64,000 bases of DNA. Source: an uncultured Xanthomonas sp. Lineage in GTDB: Bacteria; Pseudomonadota; Gammaproteobacteria; Xanthomonadales; Xanthomonadaceae. Positions 51,861 through 60,336 of the stretch are shown one piece after another. The translations under genes and the position numbers were made by a program. The stretch's first letter is position 1, and each line of letters starts with the position of its first letter. The DNA is taken from contig CALTTS010000011.1 of assembly GCA_943912265.1 (NCBI GenBank), forward strand, positions 1 through 64,000. The letters are read 5' to 3'. The notes beneath the pieces are model-generated. The model searched no databases. It was not told where the DNA came from and saw nothing but the letters and a program-made list of their open reading frames with translations.

Positions 51861-51986
51861 GGCTGAAGTAACGGTTGTGTAACACGGGCTGAATCGGCCA
51901 GTCAATAAATTATTCGCAATTGTTGTTTTGATAGAAACAAGTATTCTTCGACCACCCGCAACCCCAACCGCGACACTGGGAGTGCC
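51861..51986. promoter_or_regulatory. AT-rich divergent control region
   Basis: 126-bp spacer with a strikingly AT-rich core (about 51900-51948) in GC-rich surroundings. It separates the transglutaminase/receptor unit from the NlpC/P60 operon and should contain both promoters. Confidence 0.55.
51923..51940. promoter_or_regulatory. Inverted repeat TTGTTT-N6-AAACAA, candidate MurR/RpiR operator
   Basis: Perfect 6-bp arms around 6 bases, flanked by TATTC on both sides, in the AT-rich divergent spacer. A MurR/RpiR regulator is encoded three genes downstream. The link is inferred from position only. Confidence 0.4.
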
Positions 51987-53462
51987 ATGATGTTTCCGCC
52001 TGTCTCCGCCCGCACCGCCCTGCTCCGCCAGAGGCTTTTCCGCGCCACCGGCCCGGTCGCCCTGCTGGCCCTGCTCGCAACGCCTTCCCTTGCACTGGCG
52101 CACGCCGAACCACCCGTCCAGGCCACCGTCGTGGTGGTCGCGCCGGATGCGCCGCAACTCGTGCCGGACTACTGGATCGCCCGGCTGGGCGACGCGGATG
52201 CCACCCGACTGTCGCCGCAAGCCGTCGCCGCACAGAACGCCCGCATGGCCGCGCTCGACCCGCACATCGAATCGCTGGCCGCGTTGCCTGCCCATGTGCC
52301 GGGCGGTGACGTCACCGCCAGTCTGAGCGACCTGTCCAAGCGCCCGAACCGCACGTTGTACGACGTGCACGGGCAGGTGCTCGATGCCGCCATGATCGAC
52401 GCCATCCTCGCCAATGCGGCGCTCGATGCGGTGCCGGCCACGGTGGCACCGCGCTACGGCCTGACCGTTGCCCGTGCCGACCTGCGCAGCTTCCCCACGG
52501 CGCAACGCGTGTTTTCGACGCGCGGCGACATCGACATCGACCGCTTCCAGGAATCGGCGCTGTTTCCCGGCGACGCGGTGGCGGTGCTGCACGAGAGCCG
52601 TGACGGCCAGTGGTACTTCGTCGCCAGCCAGCGCTATCGCGCCTGGGTGGAGAAGCGCCGCATCGCGCTGGGCTCGCGCGAACAGGTGCTCGGCTACGGC
52701 CAGCGCCTGCCGGTCCGCGTGATCACCGCCGGCACCGCACGCACCACCTTCACCCCCGACCGGCCAGCGGTATCGAACCTGCAACTGGACATGGGCATCG
52801 CCCTGCCGCTGCGCACCGACTGGCCAGCCGGACAGCCGGTCAACGGGCAGGATCCGTACACCTCATGGGTGCTCGACCTGCCGGTGCGCAACGACGACGG
52901 CTCGCTGGCCTTCGCCCCGGCACTGCTGCCGCGCACCGCCGACACCGCGGCAGCCCCTCTGCCGCTGACCCCGGCCAACCTGATCCGGCAGGGCTTCAAG
53001 TTCCTCGGCGAGCGCTATGGCTGGGGCCATTCGTTCGATACCCGCGACTGCAGCGGCTTCGTCTCCGAGGTGTACCGCAGCGTCGGCATCCTGCTGCCGC
53101 GCAACACCAGCGCGCAGGCGGTCAGCCCGGCCTTGCAGGAGGTGCCGCTGCCGCCGTCCTCCGACCGGGCCGGCCGGCTGGCGGCACTGAAAACGCTTAA
53201 GGTCGGCGACCTGGTCTACATCCCCGGCCACGTGATGATGGTGATCGGCCACGACGCCGGCATGACCTGGGTGATCCACGACACCGCCGGCACCACTTAC
53301 GCCGGTGCCGACGGCACGCTCGTGCGCGCGCGCCTGAACGGGGTGTCGGTCACGCCGCTGGAGCCGATGCGCTTCGACGCCGACACCCTGTACGCGGACC
53401 GCATCACCCGCATCCAGCGCCTTCCCGAAAAGCCCATTCCCTTAAAGATTTCCGCTCAATGA
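51987..53462 (+). CDS. NlpC/P60 endopeptidase with SH3 domains (YkfC-like)
   Basis: 491 residues. Signal peptide (VALLALLATPSLALA). Two SH3-like modules (about 150-320; YGLTVARADLRSFPTAQRVF, PGDAVAVLHESRDGQWYFV, YRAWVEKRRIAL) precede an NlpC/P60 domain with catalytic C355 (DTRDCSGFVSEVYR), H415 (PGHVMMVIG) and H431 (VIHDTAG). YkfC-type enzymes cut the gamma-D-Glu-diaminopimelate bond in free murein peptides, giving L-Ala-D-Glu. The next gene is the epimerase that acts on exactly that product, and the two overlap by 4 nt (ATGA). Confidence 0.92.
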   Translation: MMFPPVSARTALLRQRLFRATGPVALLALLATPSLALAHAEPPVQATVVVVAPDAPQLVPDYWIARLGDADATRLSPQAVAAQNARMAALDPHIESLAALPAHVPGGDVTASLSDLSKRPNRTLYDVHGQVLDAAMIDAILANAALDAVPATVAPRYGLTVARADLRSFPTAQRVFSTRGDIDIDRFQESALFPGDAVAVLHESRDGQWYFVASQRYRAWVEKRRIALGSREQVLGYGQRLPVRVITAGTARTTFTPDRPAVSNLQLDMGIALPLRTDWPAGQPVNGQDPYTSWVLDLPVRNDDGSLAFAPALLPRTADTAAAPLPLTPANLIRQGFKFLGERYGWGHSFDTRDCSGFVSEVYRSVGILLPRNTSAQAVSPALQEVPLPPSSDRAGRLAALKTLKVGDLVYIPGHVMMVIGHDAGMTWVIHDTAGTTYAGADGTLVRARLNGVSVTPLEPMRFDADTLYADRITRIQRLPEKPIPLKISAQ

Positions 53463-54556
53463 AGATCACCGACATCCGCCTGGGCATGCTGCGCGTGCCG
53501 CTCAAGACGCCGTTCAAGACCGCGCTGCGCACGGTGGAAACCATCGAGGACATCGTCGTCGAGATCCACACCGATACCGGCCACGTCGGCTACGGCGAGG
53601 CGCCGCCGACGCCGCCGATCACCGGCGACACCCACGGCTCGATCATCGAGGCGATCGCGCACTTCATCCGTCCGCGCCTGATCGGCCAGGACGTGGCCAA
53701 CCTCAACCGCATCACCGGGCTGATCCAGGCCTCGATGGAGCGCAACACCAGCGCCAAGGCGGCGGTGGAGATCGCCGTGTACGACCTGTGGGCGCAGCTG
53801 CACGACGCGCCGCTGTACCAGATGCTCGGCGGCGGCGACCCGGTCATCACCACCGACATCACCATCAGCGTGGACCACATCGACAAGATGGTGGCCGATT
53901 CGCTGGCCGCGGTGGAACGCGGCTTCGATTCGTTGAAGATCAAGGTCGGCAAGGACATCGGGCTGGACATCGAGCGGGTCAAGGCGATCCACGCCGCGGT
54001 CGATGGCCGCGCGTTGCTGCGGCTGGATGCCAACCAGGGCTGGACCGCCAAGCAGGCGGTGTACGCGATGCAGACGCTGGAAGACGCCGGCGTGGTGCTG
54101 GAGCTACTGGAGCAGCCGGTCAAGGCCAGCGACATCGATGGCCTGAAATACGTCACCGAGCGCGTGCACACGCCGGTGATGGCCGACGAAAGCGTGTTCG
54201 CGCCCAGCCAGGTGTTCGACCTGATCCAGCGCCGTGCCGCGGACATCATCAACATCAAGCTGATGAAGACCGGCGGCATCTCCAACGCCATCCGCATCGC
54301 CGACATCGCCGCGATGTACGGCATGGACTGCATGATCGGCTGCATGCTCGAAAGCAGCATCAGCGTCTCGGCCGCGGTGCACCTGGCGGTGGCCAAGGCC
54401 CACGTGATCAGCAAGGTGGATCTGGACGGCCCGTCGCTGGGCGTGTTCAATCCGGTCGATGGCGGGGTGATCTTCAACGAGTCCGAGATCACCGTCACCG
54501 ACGCGCCGGGGCTGGGCATCCGCGAGATCCGCGGGCTGGAACCGCTGCCGCACTGA
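53459..54556 (+). CDS. ykfB: L-Ala-D/L-Glu dipeptide epimerase (enolase superfamily)
   Basis: 365 residues. Muconate-lactonizing subgroup of the enolase superfamily: KIKVGKD with the first catalytic Lys pair, LRLDANQGW (Asp ligand), LLEQPVKASD (Glu ligand), VMADESVF (Asp ligand) and NIKLMKTGGIS (second catalytic Lys), then CMLESSISVSAAVHL. Epimerises L-Ala-D-Glu from murein to L-Ala-L-Glu so that ordinary peptidases can use it. The operon position after the NlpC/P60 enzyme makes this specificity likely over other dipeptide epimerases. Confidence 0.93.
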   Translation: MKITDIRLGMLRVPLKTPFKTALRTVETIEDIVVEIHTDTGHVGYGEAPPTPPITGDTHGSIIEAIAHFIRPRLIGQDVANLNRITGLIQASMERNTSAKAAVEIAVYDLWAQLHDAPLYQMLGGGDPVITTDITISVDHIDKMVADSLAAVERGFDSLKIKVGKDIGLDIERVKAIHAAVDGRALLRLDANQGWTAKQAVYAMQTLEDAGVVLELLEQPVKASDIDGLKYVTERVHTPVMADESVFAPSQVFDLIQRRAADIINIKLMKTGGISNAIRIADIAAMYGMDCMIGCMLESSISVSAAVHLAVAKAHVISKVDLDGPSLGVFNPVDGGVIFNESEITVTDAPGLGIREIRGLEPLPH

Positions 54557-54576
54557 CCTCACGGAGAACCCGGACG

Positions 54577-55455
54577 ATGCCGCGCGGAGACACCGAGAAG
54601 CCCATGCCGCCCCTGGTGAAAATCCGCTCATCGCGCGACCAGATGTCGGCCATCGAGCGGCGCATCGCCGATTTCATCCTCGACAACGCCCACCTGCTGC
54701 GCGACTACTCCTCCCAGCAACTGGCCAGCGCCTTGGGCGTGAGCCAGTCCAGCGTGGTGAAGTTCAGCCAGAAGCTCGGCTTCAAGGGCTACCCGGACCT
54801 GAAGTATTCGGTCGGCGAGGCGGTCGCGCGCGCCGGCGGCGGCACGGCCGACGCGCCCCCGGCCGAGCGGGACGACGACGACGCCTACACCCGCCTGGAC
54901 CAGGCGCTGCGCCGGGCCAAGGCGACGGCCGAGGAGGAAACCCGGCTGATCAACCCGCGCGCCACCATCGAGCGCATTGCCGGCCTGATCGACGGCGCGC
55001 CCAAGGTGTTCGTGTGCGGCATCGGCGACGACGGCCTGTTCGCGCGCGAGTTCGCCATGCGGCTGTCGCTGCTGGGCGTGCTCACCGTGCACCATGCCGA
55101 CGCCATCCTGATGGCCTCCAATTTTTCGGCCGCGCGCGCCGGCGACGTGCTGCTGATGTTTTCCGAATTCGGCCAGCTGCCCGCACTGAGCCAGCTGGCG
55201 CGCCAGTTCCGCAACAGTGGCGGCAAGGTGGTGTCGATCACCCGCCACAGCGCCAACCCGCTGCGCGCGCAGGCCGACGCGGCGCTGGCCATTTCCGCGC
55301 ACGACCCGGCGCCGCACGTGGAGCAGTTGCTGTACCGTTCCTCGCTGCAATACCTGCTCGATTTCCTGTTCGTGCTGCTGTGCCGGACCAACCCCGAGCG
55401 CGATCGCCAGCTGGCGATGAACCTCGAGCGGGTCAACCAGCTGCTCGACGCCTGA
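54577..55455 (+). CDS. MurR/RpiR-family transcriptional regulator
   Basis: 292 residues. N-terminal HTH_6 domain (SAIERRIADFILDNAHLLRDYSS, ASALGVSQSSVVKFSQKLGFKGYPDLK) and C-terminal SIS sugar-phosphate-binding domain (APKVFVCGIGDDGLFAREFA, GDVLLMFSEFG, VVSITRHSANPLRAQADAALA). MurR senses MurNAc-6-phosphate in E. coli. Here it lies in a murein-peptide operon, so it is the probable controller; a dyad at 51923-51940 is a candidate site. 20 nt after the epimerase. An ATG at 54604 is an alternative start. Confidence 0.9.
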   Translation: MPRGDTEKPMPPLVKIRSSRDQMSAIERRIADFILDNAHLLRDYSSQQLASALGVSQSSVVKFSQKLGFKGYPDLKYSVGEAVARAGGGTADAPPAERDDDDAYTRLDQALRRAKATAEEETRLINPRATIERIAGLIDGAPKVFVCGIGDDGLFAREFAMRLSLLGVLTVHHADAILMASNFSAARAGDVLLMFSEFGQLPALSQLARQFRNSGGKVVSITRHSANPLRAQADAALAISAHDPAPHVEQLLYRSSLQYLLDFLFVLLCRTNPERDRQLAMNLERVNQLLDA

Positions 55456-55471
55456 CCCCACCGGAGCCGCC

Positions 55472-56320
55472 ATGCCCGCCTCGTTCGCGCCGTCCCGATC
55501 CCGCTCCGGCGGCCCGCCTTCACGGCAGCGGCGGGCATGGCGCAGGCTCGCCGCCTTCGCACTGGCGGCCGTGCCCATGCTGGCCGCGGCCGCGGCCGGG
55601 GCCGACGCCGGCACGCCCGACCCGCTGGCCGGCACGCGCCAGCTGGTGGTGGTGATCGCCCCCGGCTGGGATGCCAGCGAGGCCCGCCTGCAGGCCTGGC
55701 AACGCGACGGAGCCGGCCGCTGGCAGGCGCAGGGCGCGCCGTTCGACGTGTCCATCGGCCGCGCCGGCAGCGCCTGGGGGCTGGGCCTGCTGCCGGTGCC
55801 GGAGCAGGCCGCCGGCCCGCGCAAGCGCGAAGGCGACGGCCGCAGCGCCGCCGGCGTGTTCGCCATCGGCACCGCGTTCGGCTATGCCGAGCGCATCGAC
55901 AGCGCGATGCCGTACAAGGCCGCGCAGCAGGACAGCTACTGCATCGACGTGCCCGATTCGCCGCTCTACAACACGCTGGTGGATGCGCACGTGGTCGGCG
56001 CCGATGCGGTAAAGGGCTCCACCGAGCCGATGCGGCTGGACCTGCACCACGACGGCGACATCCGCTACCGCGAGGGCTTCGTGATCGAGCAGAACCCGCA
56101 GGCCGTGCCCGGCCGCGGCAGCTGCATCTTCGCCCACCTGCGCCGCCACCCCGGCGAGCCCACCGCCGGCTGCACCGCGATGGAGCCGGAGAACATGCAG
56201 CGGCTGCTGGCCTGGCTCAGGCCCGAGGCGCAGCCGCGCTTCGTGCTGCTGCCGCAGGCCGAATACCGCCGCCTGCAGGCCGCCTGGCACCTGCCCGCCT
56301 CCCGGGACGCGACGAAGTGA
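55472..56320 (+). CDS. L,D-transpeptidase (YkuD)-fold protein
   Basis: 282 residues with a signal peptide (LAAFALAAVPMLAAAAA, after a long basic leader). The catalytic motif region reads GSCIFAHLRRHPGEPTAGCTAM: the conserved His (H222) and catalytic Cys (C234, in the SxGC-like TAGC). Upstream FAIGTAFGYAERI and SYCIDVPDSPLYNTLV are also part of the family pattern. YkuD enzymes form 3-3 murein cross-links or transfer D-amino acids; some homologs are L,D-carboxypeptidases. A trimming role on scavenged peptides is possible. Starts 16 nt after the regulator. Confidence 0.85.
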   Translation: MPASFAPSRSRSGGPPSRQRRAWRRLAAFALAAVPMLAAAAAGADAGTPDPLAGTRQLVVVIAPGWDASEARLQAWQRDGAGRWQAQGAPFDVSIGRAGSAWGLGLLPVPEQAAGPRKREGDGRSAAGVFAIGTAFGYAERIDSAMPYKAAQQDSYCIDVPDSPLYNTLVDAHVVGADAVKGSTEPMRLDLHHDGDIRYREGFVIEQNPQAVPGRGSCIFAHLRRHPGEPTAGCTAMEPENMQRLLAWLRPEAQPRFVLLPQAEYRRLQAAWHLPASRDATK

Positions 56321-57627
56321 ACGAAGAAGCCAACGCATCGGCGGCCCAGCCGCATCTGGTCCGCGCAGTCAGCCGCTGGCAGATCGTCGGCCTGTCGATC
56401 AACGACGTCATCGGCAGCGGCATCTACCTGCTGCCGGCCGCCGCCGCGGTGCTGCTCGGGCCGATGAGCCTGTGGGCGGTGCTGCTGGCCGGGCTGGCGG
56501 TGGCCCTGCTGGTGCTGTGCTACGCGCAGGCGGCCAGCTACTTCGACGAACCGGGCGGCAGCTACCTGTACGCGCGCGAGGCCTTCGGCCGCTTCGCCGG
56601 CTTCGAGATCGGCTGGATGATCTGGCTGACCCGCATCAGCTCGGCCGCCGCGCTCGGCAACGGCCTGGCCGACGCGGTGGCGCCGCTGTGGCCGGCCGCC
56701 GCACAGGCCGGCTGGGCGCGCACGCTGGTGATCGTCGCCGCGCTCGGCGGACTGACCGCGATCAACGTGGTCGGGGTGAAGTCGGCCGCGCGCACCGGCG
56801 TGGCGCTGGTGATCGGCAAGCTGGTGCCGCTGGCCCTGTTCGTGGCGATCGGCGTCTTCCACGTGGACTGGCAGGCGGCCTTCTCCGGCACCGCCCCGGC
56901 GGTGCACGACTTCGGCAACCTCGGCCAGGCCGCGCTGCTGCTGCTGTTCGCCTACGCCGGCTTCGAGAACATCCCGGCCGCCGCCGGCGAATACCGCAAC
57001 CCGCAGCGCGACGTGCCGTTCGCGCTGATCACCATGATCGTCACCGTCACCCTGATCTACGCGGTGGTGCAGGTGGTCGCGCAGGGCACGCTGCCGCAAC
57101 CGATCACCGAGAACATGCCGCTGTCGGAGGCCGCGCAGCGCTTCGGCGGGCACGGGCTGGCGCTGGTGCTGGTGGTCGGCGCGGTGATCTCCATCCTCGG
57201 CACCACCAGCAACACGGTGATGCTCGGGCCGCGCTTCCTGTTCGCGCTGGCCAAGGACGGCTACGGCCCGGCCTTCCTCGCCCGCATCCATCCGCGCTTC
57301 CACACGCCGGCGGCGGCCATCGTGGTGCAATTCGTCATCTCGCTGGCGCTGGCGTTGTCGGGCTCGTTCGCCGGGCTGGCCCTGTTGTCGATGGTGACCC
57401 GGCTGCTGGCCTACATCGGCACGGCCGCCGCGGTGCTGGTGCTGGCCCGGCGCTACCGCGACCGCCCGGGCGCGTTGAAGCTGCCCGGCGGCCCGCTGAT
57501 CCCGGCGCTGGCCCTGCTGCTGTCGGTGGGCCTGCTGCTCAGCGCCAGCTGGCAGAACCTGCTGGCGGTGGGCGTGGCGCTGTCGCTCGGCGCGCTGATC
57601 TACCTGTTCCCGCGCAAGCAGGCCTGA
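56317..57627 (+). CDS. APC-family amino acid permease
   Basis: 436 residues with about 12 transmembrane segments. The first helix holds QIVGLSINDVIGSGIYLLP, where the GSG-type loop binds the amino-acid carboxyl; FDEPGGSYLYAREAFG and FAYAGFENIPAAAGEYRNP are the other APC signatures. GTG 56317 overlaps the previous stop (GTGA), so it is translationally coupled. Probably imports an amino acid or the dipeptide product of the operon; the closest functional types are the amino acid/polyamine/organocation transporters. Last gene of the five-gene unit. Confidence 0.9.
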   Translation: MNEEANASAAQPHLVRAVSRWQIVGLSINDVIGSGIYLLPAAAAVLLGPMSLWAVLLAGLAVALLVLCYAQAASYFDEPGGSYLYAREAFGRFAGFEIGWMIWLTRISSAAALGNGLADAVAPLWPAAAQAGWARTLVIVAALGGLTAINVVGVKSAARTGVALVIGKLVPLALFVAIGVFHVDWQAAFSGTAPAVHDFGNLGQAALLLLFAYAGFENIPAAAGEYRNPQRDVPFALITMIVTVTLIYAVVQVVAQGTLPQPITENMPLSEAAQRFGGHGLALVLVVGAVISILGTTSNTVMLGPRFLFALAKDGYGPAFLARIHPRFHTPAAAIVVQFVISLALALSGSFAGLALLSMVTRLLAYIGTAAAVLVLARRYRDRPGALKLPGGPLIPALALLLSVGLLLSASWQNLLAVGVALSLGALIYLFPRKQA

Positions 57628-57637
57628 GCCCAGCGCT

Positions 57638-58135
57638 TCAGGCCAGCGCGCGCATGCGCACGCTGAGGCCCACCGCCTGCACCAGACTGTAGACCACCAG
57701 CGTCGCCGCCAGGCTCATCGTCAGCGGGCTGGCATTGCCGGTGGTGTAGGCCGCCCCCTGGCTGAAGGCGCCGCCGTACCAGCGCCACGCCAACCGGCCG
57801 GCCAGCAGCAGCGACAGCGCGCCGCCGATCCACGGGTTGGGCGTGTAGCCGGGCTTGCCGTCGCGCACGTCGATGCGGGTATGCCTGAGCGCGAAAACGC
57901 CCAACGCAACCCCGGCCAACGCACCGGCCACCATGCCCACGGCCACGTGCGGCACATACACGGCCGCAAGCCCCAGCATCACCGACACCAGCGCCAGCAA
58001 CACGATGCGCGCCAGCGTGCGCCGCGGTTGCCATGGCTGCCGGCCGAAATGGCGGCGGATGCGGCGGTAATACAGCCAGCCGAAACCGGCGGTCATCAAC
58101 CAGGGCATGTACACGGGCAGCACAGCGGCAGGCAT
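57638..58135 (-). CDS. DUF1453/CcdC-like membrane protein
   Basis: 165 residues, four or five hydrophobic segments (LPVYMPWLMTAGFGWLYYRR, LLALVSVMLGLAAVYVP, VAVGMVAGALAGVALGVFAL, LSLLLAGRLAWRWY, LAATLVVYSLVQAVGLSVR). The motif HTRIDVRDGKPGYTPNPWIG is the conserved part of the DUF1453 (CcdC) family. No function is established. The ATG at 58135, with AAGGA upstream, is preferred over starts further out. Converges on the permease gene with a 10-nt gap. Confidence 0.75.
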   Translation of the reverse strand: MPAAVLPVYMPWLMTAGFGWLYYRRIRRHFGRQPWQPRRTLARIVLLALVSVMLGLAAVYVPHVAVGMVAGALAGVALGVFALRHTRIDVRDGKPGYTPNPWIGGALSLLLAGRLAWRWYGGAFSQGAAYTTGNASPLTMSLAATLVVYSLVQAVGLSVRMRALA

Positions 58136-58382
58136 CGGGCATTCCTTCAGGGCGAGCGCGCAGCATCGCATGGTGCCGCGCCGGTTCAAGGTGCCGGTGG
58201 TCATTCGCCCCATTCAGAGGCCGCAACCGCGGCTGAACCCGGCCCGGCGGCTTGCGCTTCGCTCACGTTTCGCTTGCGAAGCGCTAACGCCGGCCGGTGC
58301 AACGTGGCCCCCGGCGCCTACACCGGCGCCCGCCTCCCGGATGCCCCGGCAGGCGAACGGCAATGCAGAGAGGACACGACGC

Positions 58383-58565
58383 ATGAACACTGCGAACCCG
58401 CGGCACCCGCACCTCGACAAGCAGCCACCGCACCCGACGCACGACGCGATGCAGGCCAAACCGCACGAAGACTGCCGGGCAGCCAAACGCAGACCGCAGG
58501 AAAAAACCGGGCACGACGATACCGCCCGGCGCATGCAGGAACGCGACCACAGACACCCCCACTGA
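58383..58565 (+). CDS. Small His-rich hydrophilic protein
   Basis: 60 residues, not recognised, with 9 histidines (RHPHLDKQPPHPTHD near the start, RDHRHPH at the end) and many charged residues. It has a GAGAGG ribosome site 7-12 nt before the ATG and a strong intrinsic terminator directly behind it, which argue for a real, separately expressed gene. No signal peptide or membrane segment. Could be a metal- or nucleic-acid-binding small protein. A short open frame in GC-rich DNA is the alternative. Confidence 0.5.
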   Translation: MNTANPRHPHLDKQPPHPTHDAMQAKPHEDCRAAKRRPQEKTGHDDTARRMQERDHRHPH

Positions 58566-58594
58566 CCATCCTTTCCACCCCGGCACGTGAAGAC

Positions 58595-58625
58595 GGAGGG
58601 CACCCGCGTGGGTGCCCTTCACGTT
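58595..58625 (+). terminator. Intrinsic terminator after the small His-rich gene
   Basis: 9-bp perfect stem (58597-58605 with 58610-58618), extendable by two pairs, 4-nt loop, then ACGTTTT on the plus strand. The best-formed terminator in this part of the window. Confidence 0.8.
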
Positions 58626-58757
58626 TTCCGCCGACGGAACGGGCATGCCACCGTGACCGGCCGCGGACCAGCGCATCGGAGCGGTCGTCGTGCATTGACG
58701 GACGCACGCGCCGTGGCAGGCATCATGCGGGCAAGTCTCCTGCCAAGAAGCACCGCC

Positions 58758-59903
58758 ATGCCCCGACGACACTCGCGGCTGCCGCTGGTCACCGCTCTGC
58801 TGCTGGCCGCATCCACCGCCGCCTGCCAAGACACGCCGCCGCCGGCCGCGGCCAAGCCGTTCACCACGACGACGCTGGGCCGTTTCGACGAACCCTGGGC
58901 GATGGCCTTACTGCCCGACGGGCGCCTGCTGGTCACCGAAAAGCGCGGCACGCTGAAGCTGTTCGACCCGGCCACCCGGCGCAGCGGCACCGTCGATGGC
59001 GTCCCGGCCGTGGCCCATGGCGGGCAAGGCGGCCTCGGCGACATTGCCGTGCATCCGCATTTCACCGACAACGGCCGGGTCTACCTCAGTTATGCCGAAG
59101 CCGGCCCCGGCGACACGCGCGGCGCGGCGGTGGCCTGCGCCAGGCTGGTGCTGGACGACAAGGGCGGCGGCCGGCTCGCAGACCTGGACGTGATCTGGCG
59201 GCAGGTGCCCAAGACCGGCGGTCAGGGCCATTACGGCCACCGCCTGTTGTTCGGCCCGGACGGCAAGCTGTGGATCAGCTCCAGCGAACGGCAGAAGTTC
59301 GACCCGGCGCAGGACATGGCCAGCAATCTCGGCAAGATCGTGCGCCTGAACGACGACGGCAGCGTGCCGGCGGACAACCCGTTCGCCGCGCGCGGCGGCG
59401 TAGCCGCGCAGGTGTGGTCGCTCGGCCACCGCAACGTGCTGGGCATGGATTTCGACGCGCAAGGCCGCCTGTGGGAAGTGGAAATGGGCCCGCGTGGCGG
59501 CGACGAGCTGGATCTGGTCGAGCGCGGCGCCAACTACGGCTGGCCGCTCGTCTCCGAAGGCAGCCATTACAGCGGCCGGCCGATCCCCGGCCATGCCACC
59601 CGCCCGGAGTTCAGCGCACCGAAGATCGCCTGGACGCCGGTGATCTCGCCGTCCAGCCTGCTGGTCTACAGCGGCCGGCGCTACCCCGGCTGGGCCGGCA
59701 ATGCCTTCATCGGCGGGCTGTCGTCCAAGGCGCTGGTGCGCGTCGAACTGGACGGAGACAGCGCCCACGAAACGGCGCGCTACGACATGGGCCAGCGCAT
59801 CCGCGCCGTCGAGCAGTCACCGGACGGGCTGCTGTGGCTGCTCGAAGACGGCAGCAACGCGCGCCTGCTGGAGCTGCGCCAAGGCCCCGCCACGGGGAGC
59901 TAA
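58758..59903 (+). CDS. Soluble aldose sugar dehydrogenase-like lipoprotein (PQQ, YliI/Asd type)
   Basis: 381 residues. Signal peptide with lipobox STAAC (Cys about 23), so a lipoprotein. Six-bladed beta-propeller of the GDH-B family: FDEPWAMALLPDGRLLVTEK, GGQGGLGDIAVHP with the catalytic-site His, GHYGHRLLFGPDGKLWISSS, LGKIVRLNDDGSVPADNPF, WSLGHRNVLGMDFD, WEVEMGPRGGDELDLVERGANYGWPLV and FIGGLSSKALVRVEL. Oxidises aldoses in the periplasm with PQQ. The PQQ must be made elsewhere or taken up. Convergent with the NIPSNAP gene. Confidence 0.9.
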   Translation: MPRRHSRLPLVTALLLAASTAACQDTPPPAAAKPFTTTTLGRFDEPWAMALLPDGRLLVTEKRGTLKLFDPATRRSGTVDGVPAVAHGGQGGLGDIAVHPHFTDNGRVYLSYAEAGPGDTRGAAVACARLVLDDKGGGRLADLDVIWRQVPKTGGQGHYGHRLLFGPDGKLWISSSERQKFDPAQDMASNLGKIVRLNDDGSVPADNPFAARGGVAAQVWSLGHRNVLGMDFDAQGRLWEVEMGPRGGDELDLVERGANYGWPLVSEGSHYSGRPIPGHATRPEFSAPKIAWTPVISPSSLLVYSGRRYPGWAGNAFIGGLSSKALVRVELDGDSAHETARYDMGQRIRAVEQSPDGLLWLLEDGSNARLLELRQGPATGS

Positions 59904-59960
59904 ACGCACACGCCGCCCCGTTCCGCGCGCGGCGCGGGAGCGCATGTGGCGGCAGGCATG

Positions 59961-60320
59961 TCAGGCGGCGTGCGGTTGCGGCGAATACGGCAACGCATCC
60001 AGCACCCTGCTGGTCACCTTGCGCACCGGCTCGCCGATGTCCTCGTCCATCCTGCGCTTGATGTCGATCCATTCCGCATCGGCGAGGAACTCGCGCCAGC
60101 GGCGCTCCATGGTGTCCGCATCCGGCCAGCGCAGCAGGTACACCAGTTCGAAGTCGGTCACCGTGGTGGATTCCCACAGCGCAGCGATCTCGAAACCGTA
60201 GCGGGCCATGATCCGCATCGCGTGGTCGCGGAAGCGTGCGTGGAAGGCCTCGCGGCGGTCGGCCGCCACCTCGTAGATCCGCAGCTGGTACAGCGGTGCG
60301 GAGGATGTCGTCTCGCTCAT
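59961..60320 (-). CDS. NIPSNAP-family protein
   Basis: 119 residues: LYQLRIYEVAADRREAFHARF, FEIAALWESTTVTDFELVYLLRWPDADT and EFLADAEWIDIKRRM show the ferredoxin-like fold of NIPSNAP proteins (dimeric alpha-beta barrels of unclear function). 16 nt after the GH3 glucosidase on the same strand, so probably cotranscribed. No catalytic residues can be pointed out. The ATG at 60320 gives the usual family length. Confidence 0.85.
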   Translation of the reverse strand: MSETTSSAPLYQLRIYEVAADRREAFHARFRDHAMRIMARYGFEIAALWESTTVTDFELVYLLRWPDADTMERRWREFLADAEWIDIKRRMDEDIGEPVRKVTSRVLDALPYSPQPHAA

Positions 60321-60336
60321 GTCGGCCTCCTCGGCA

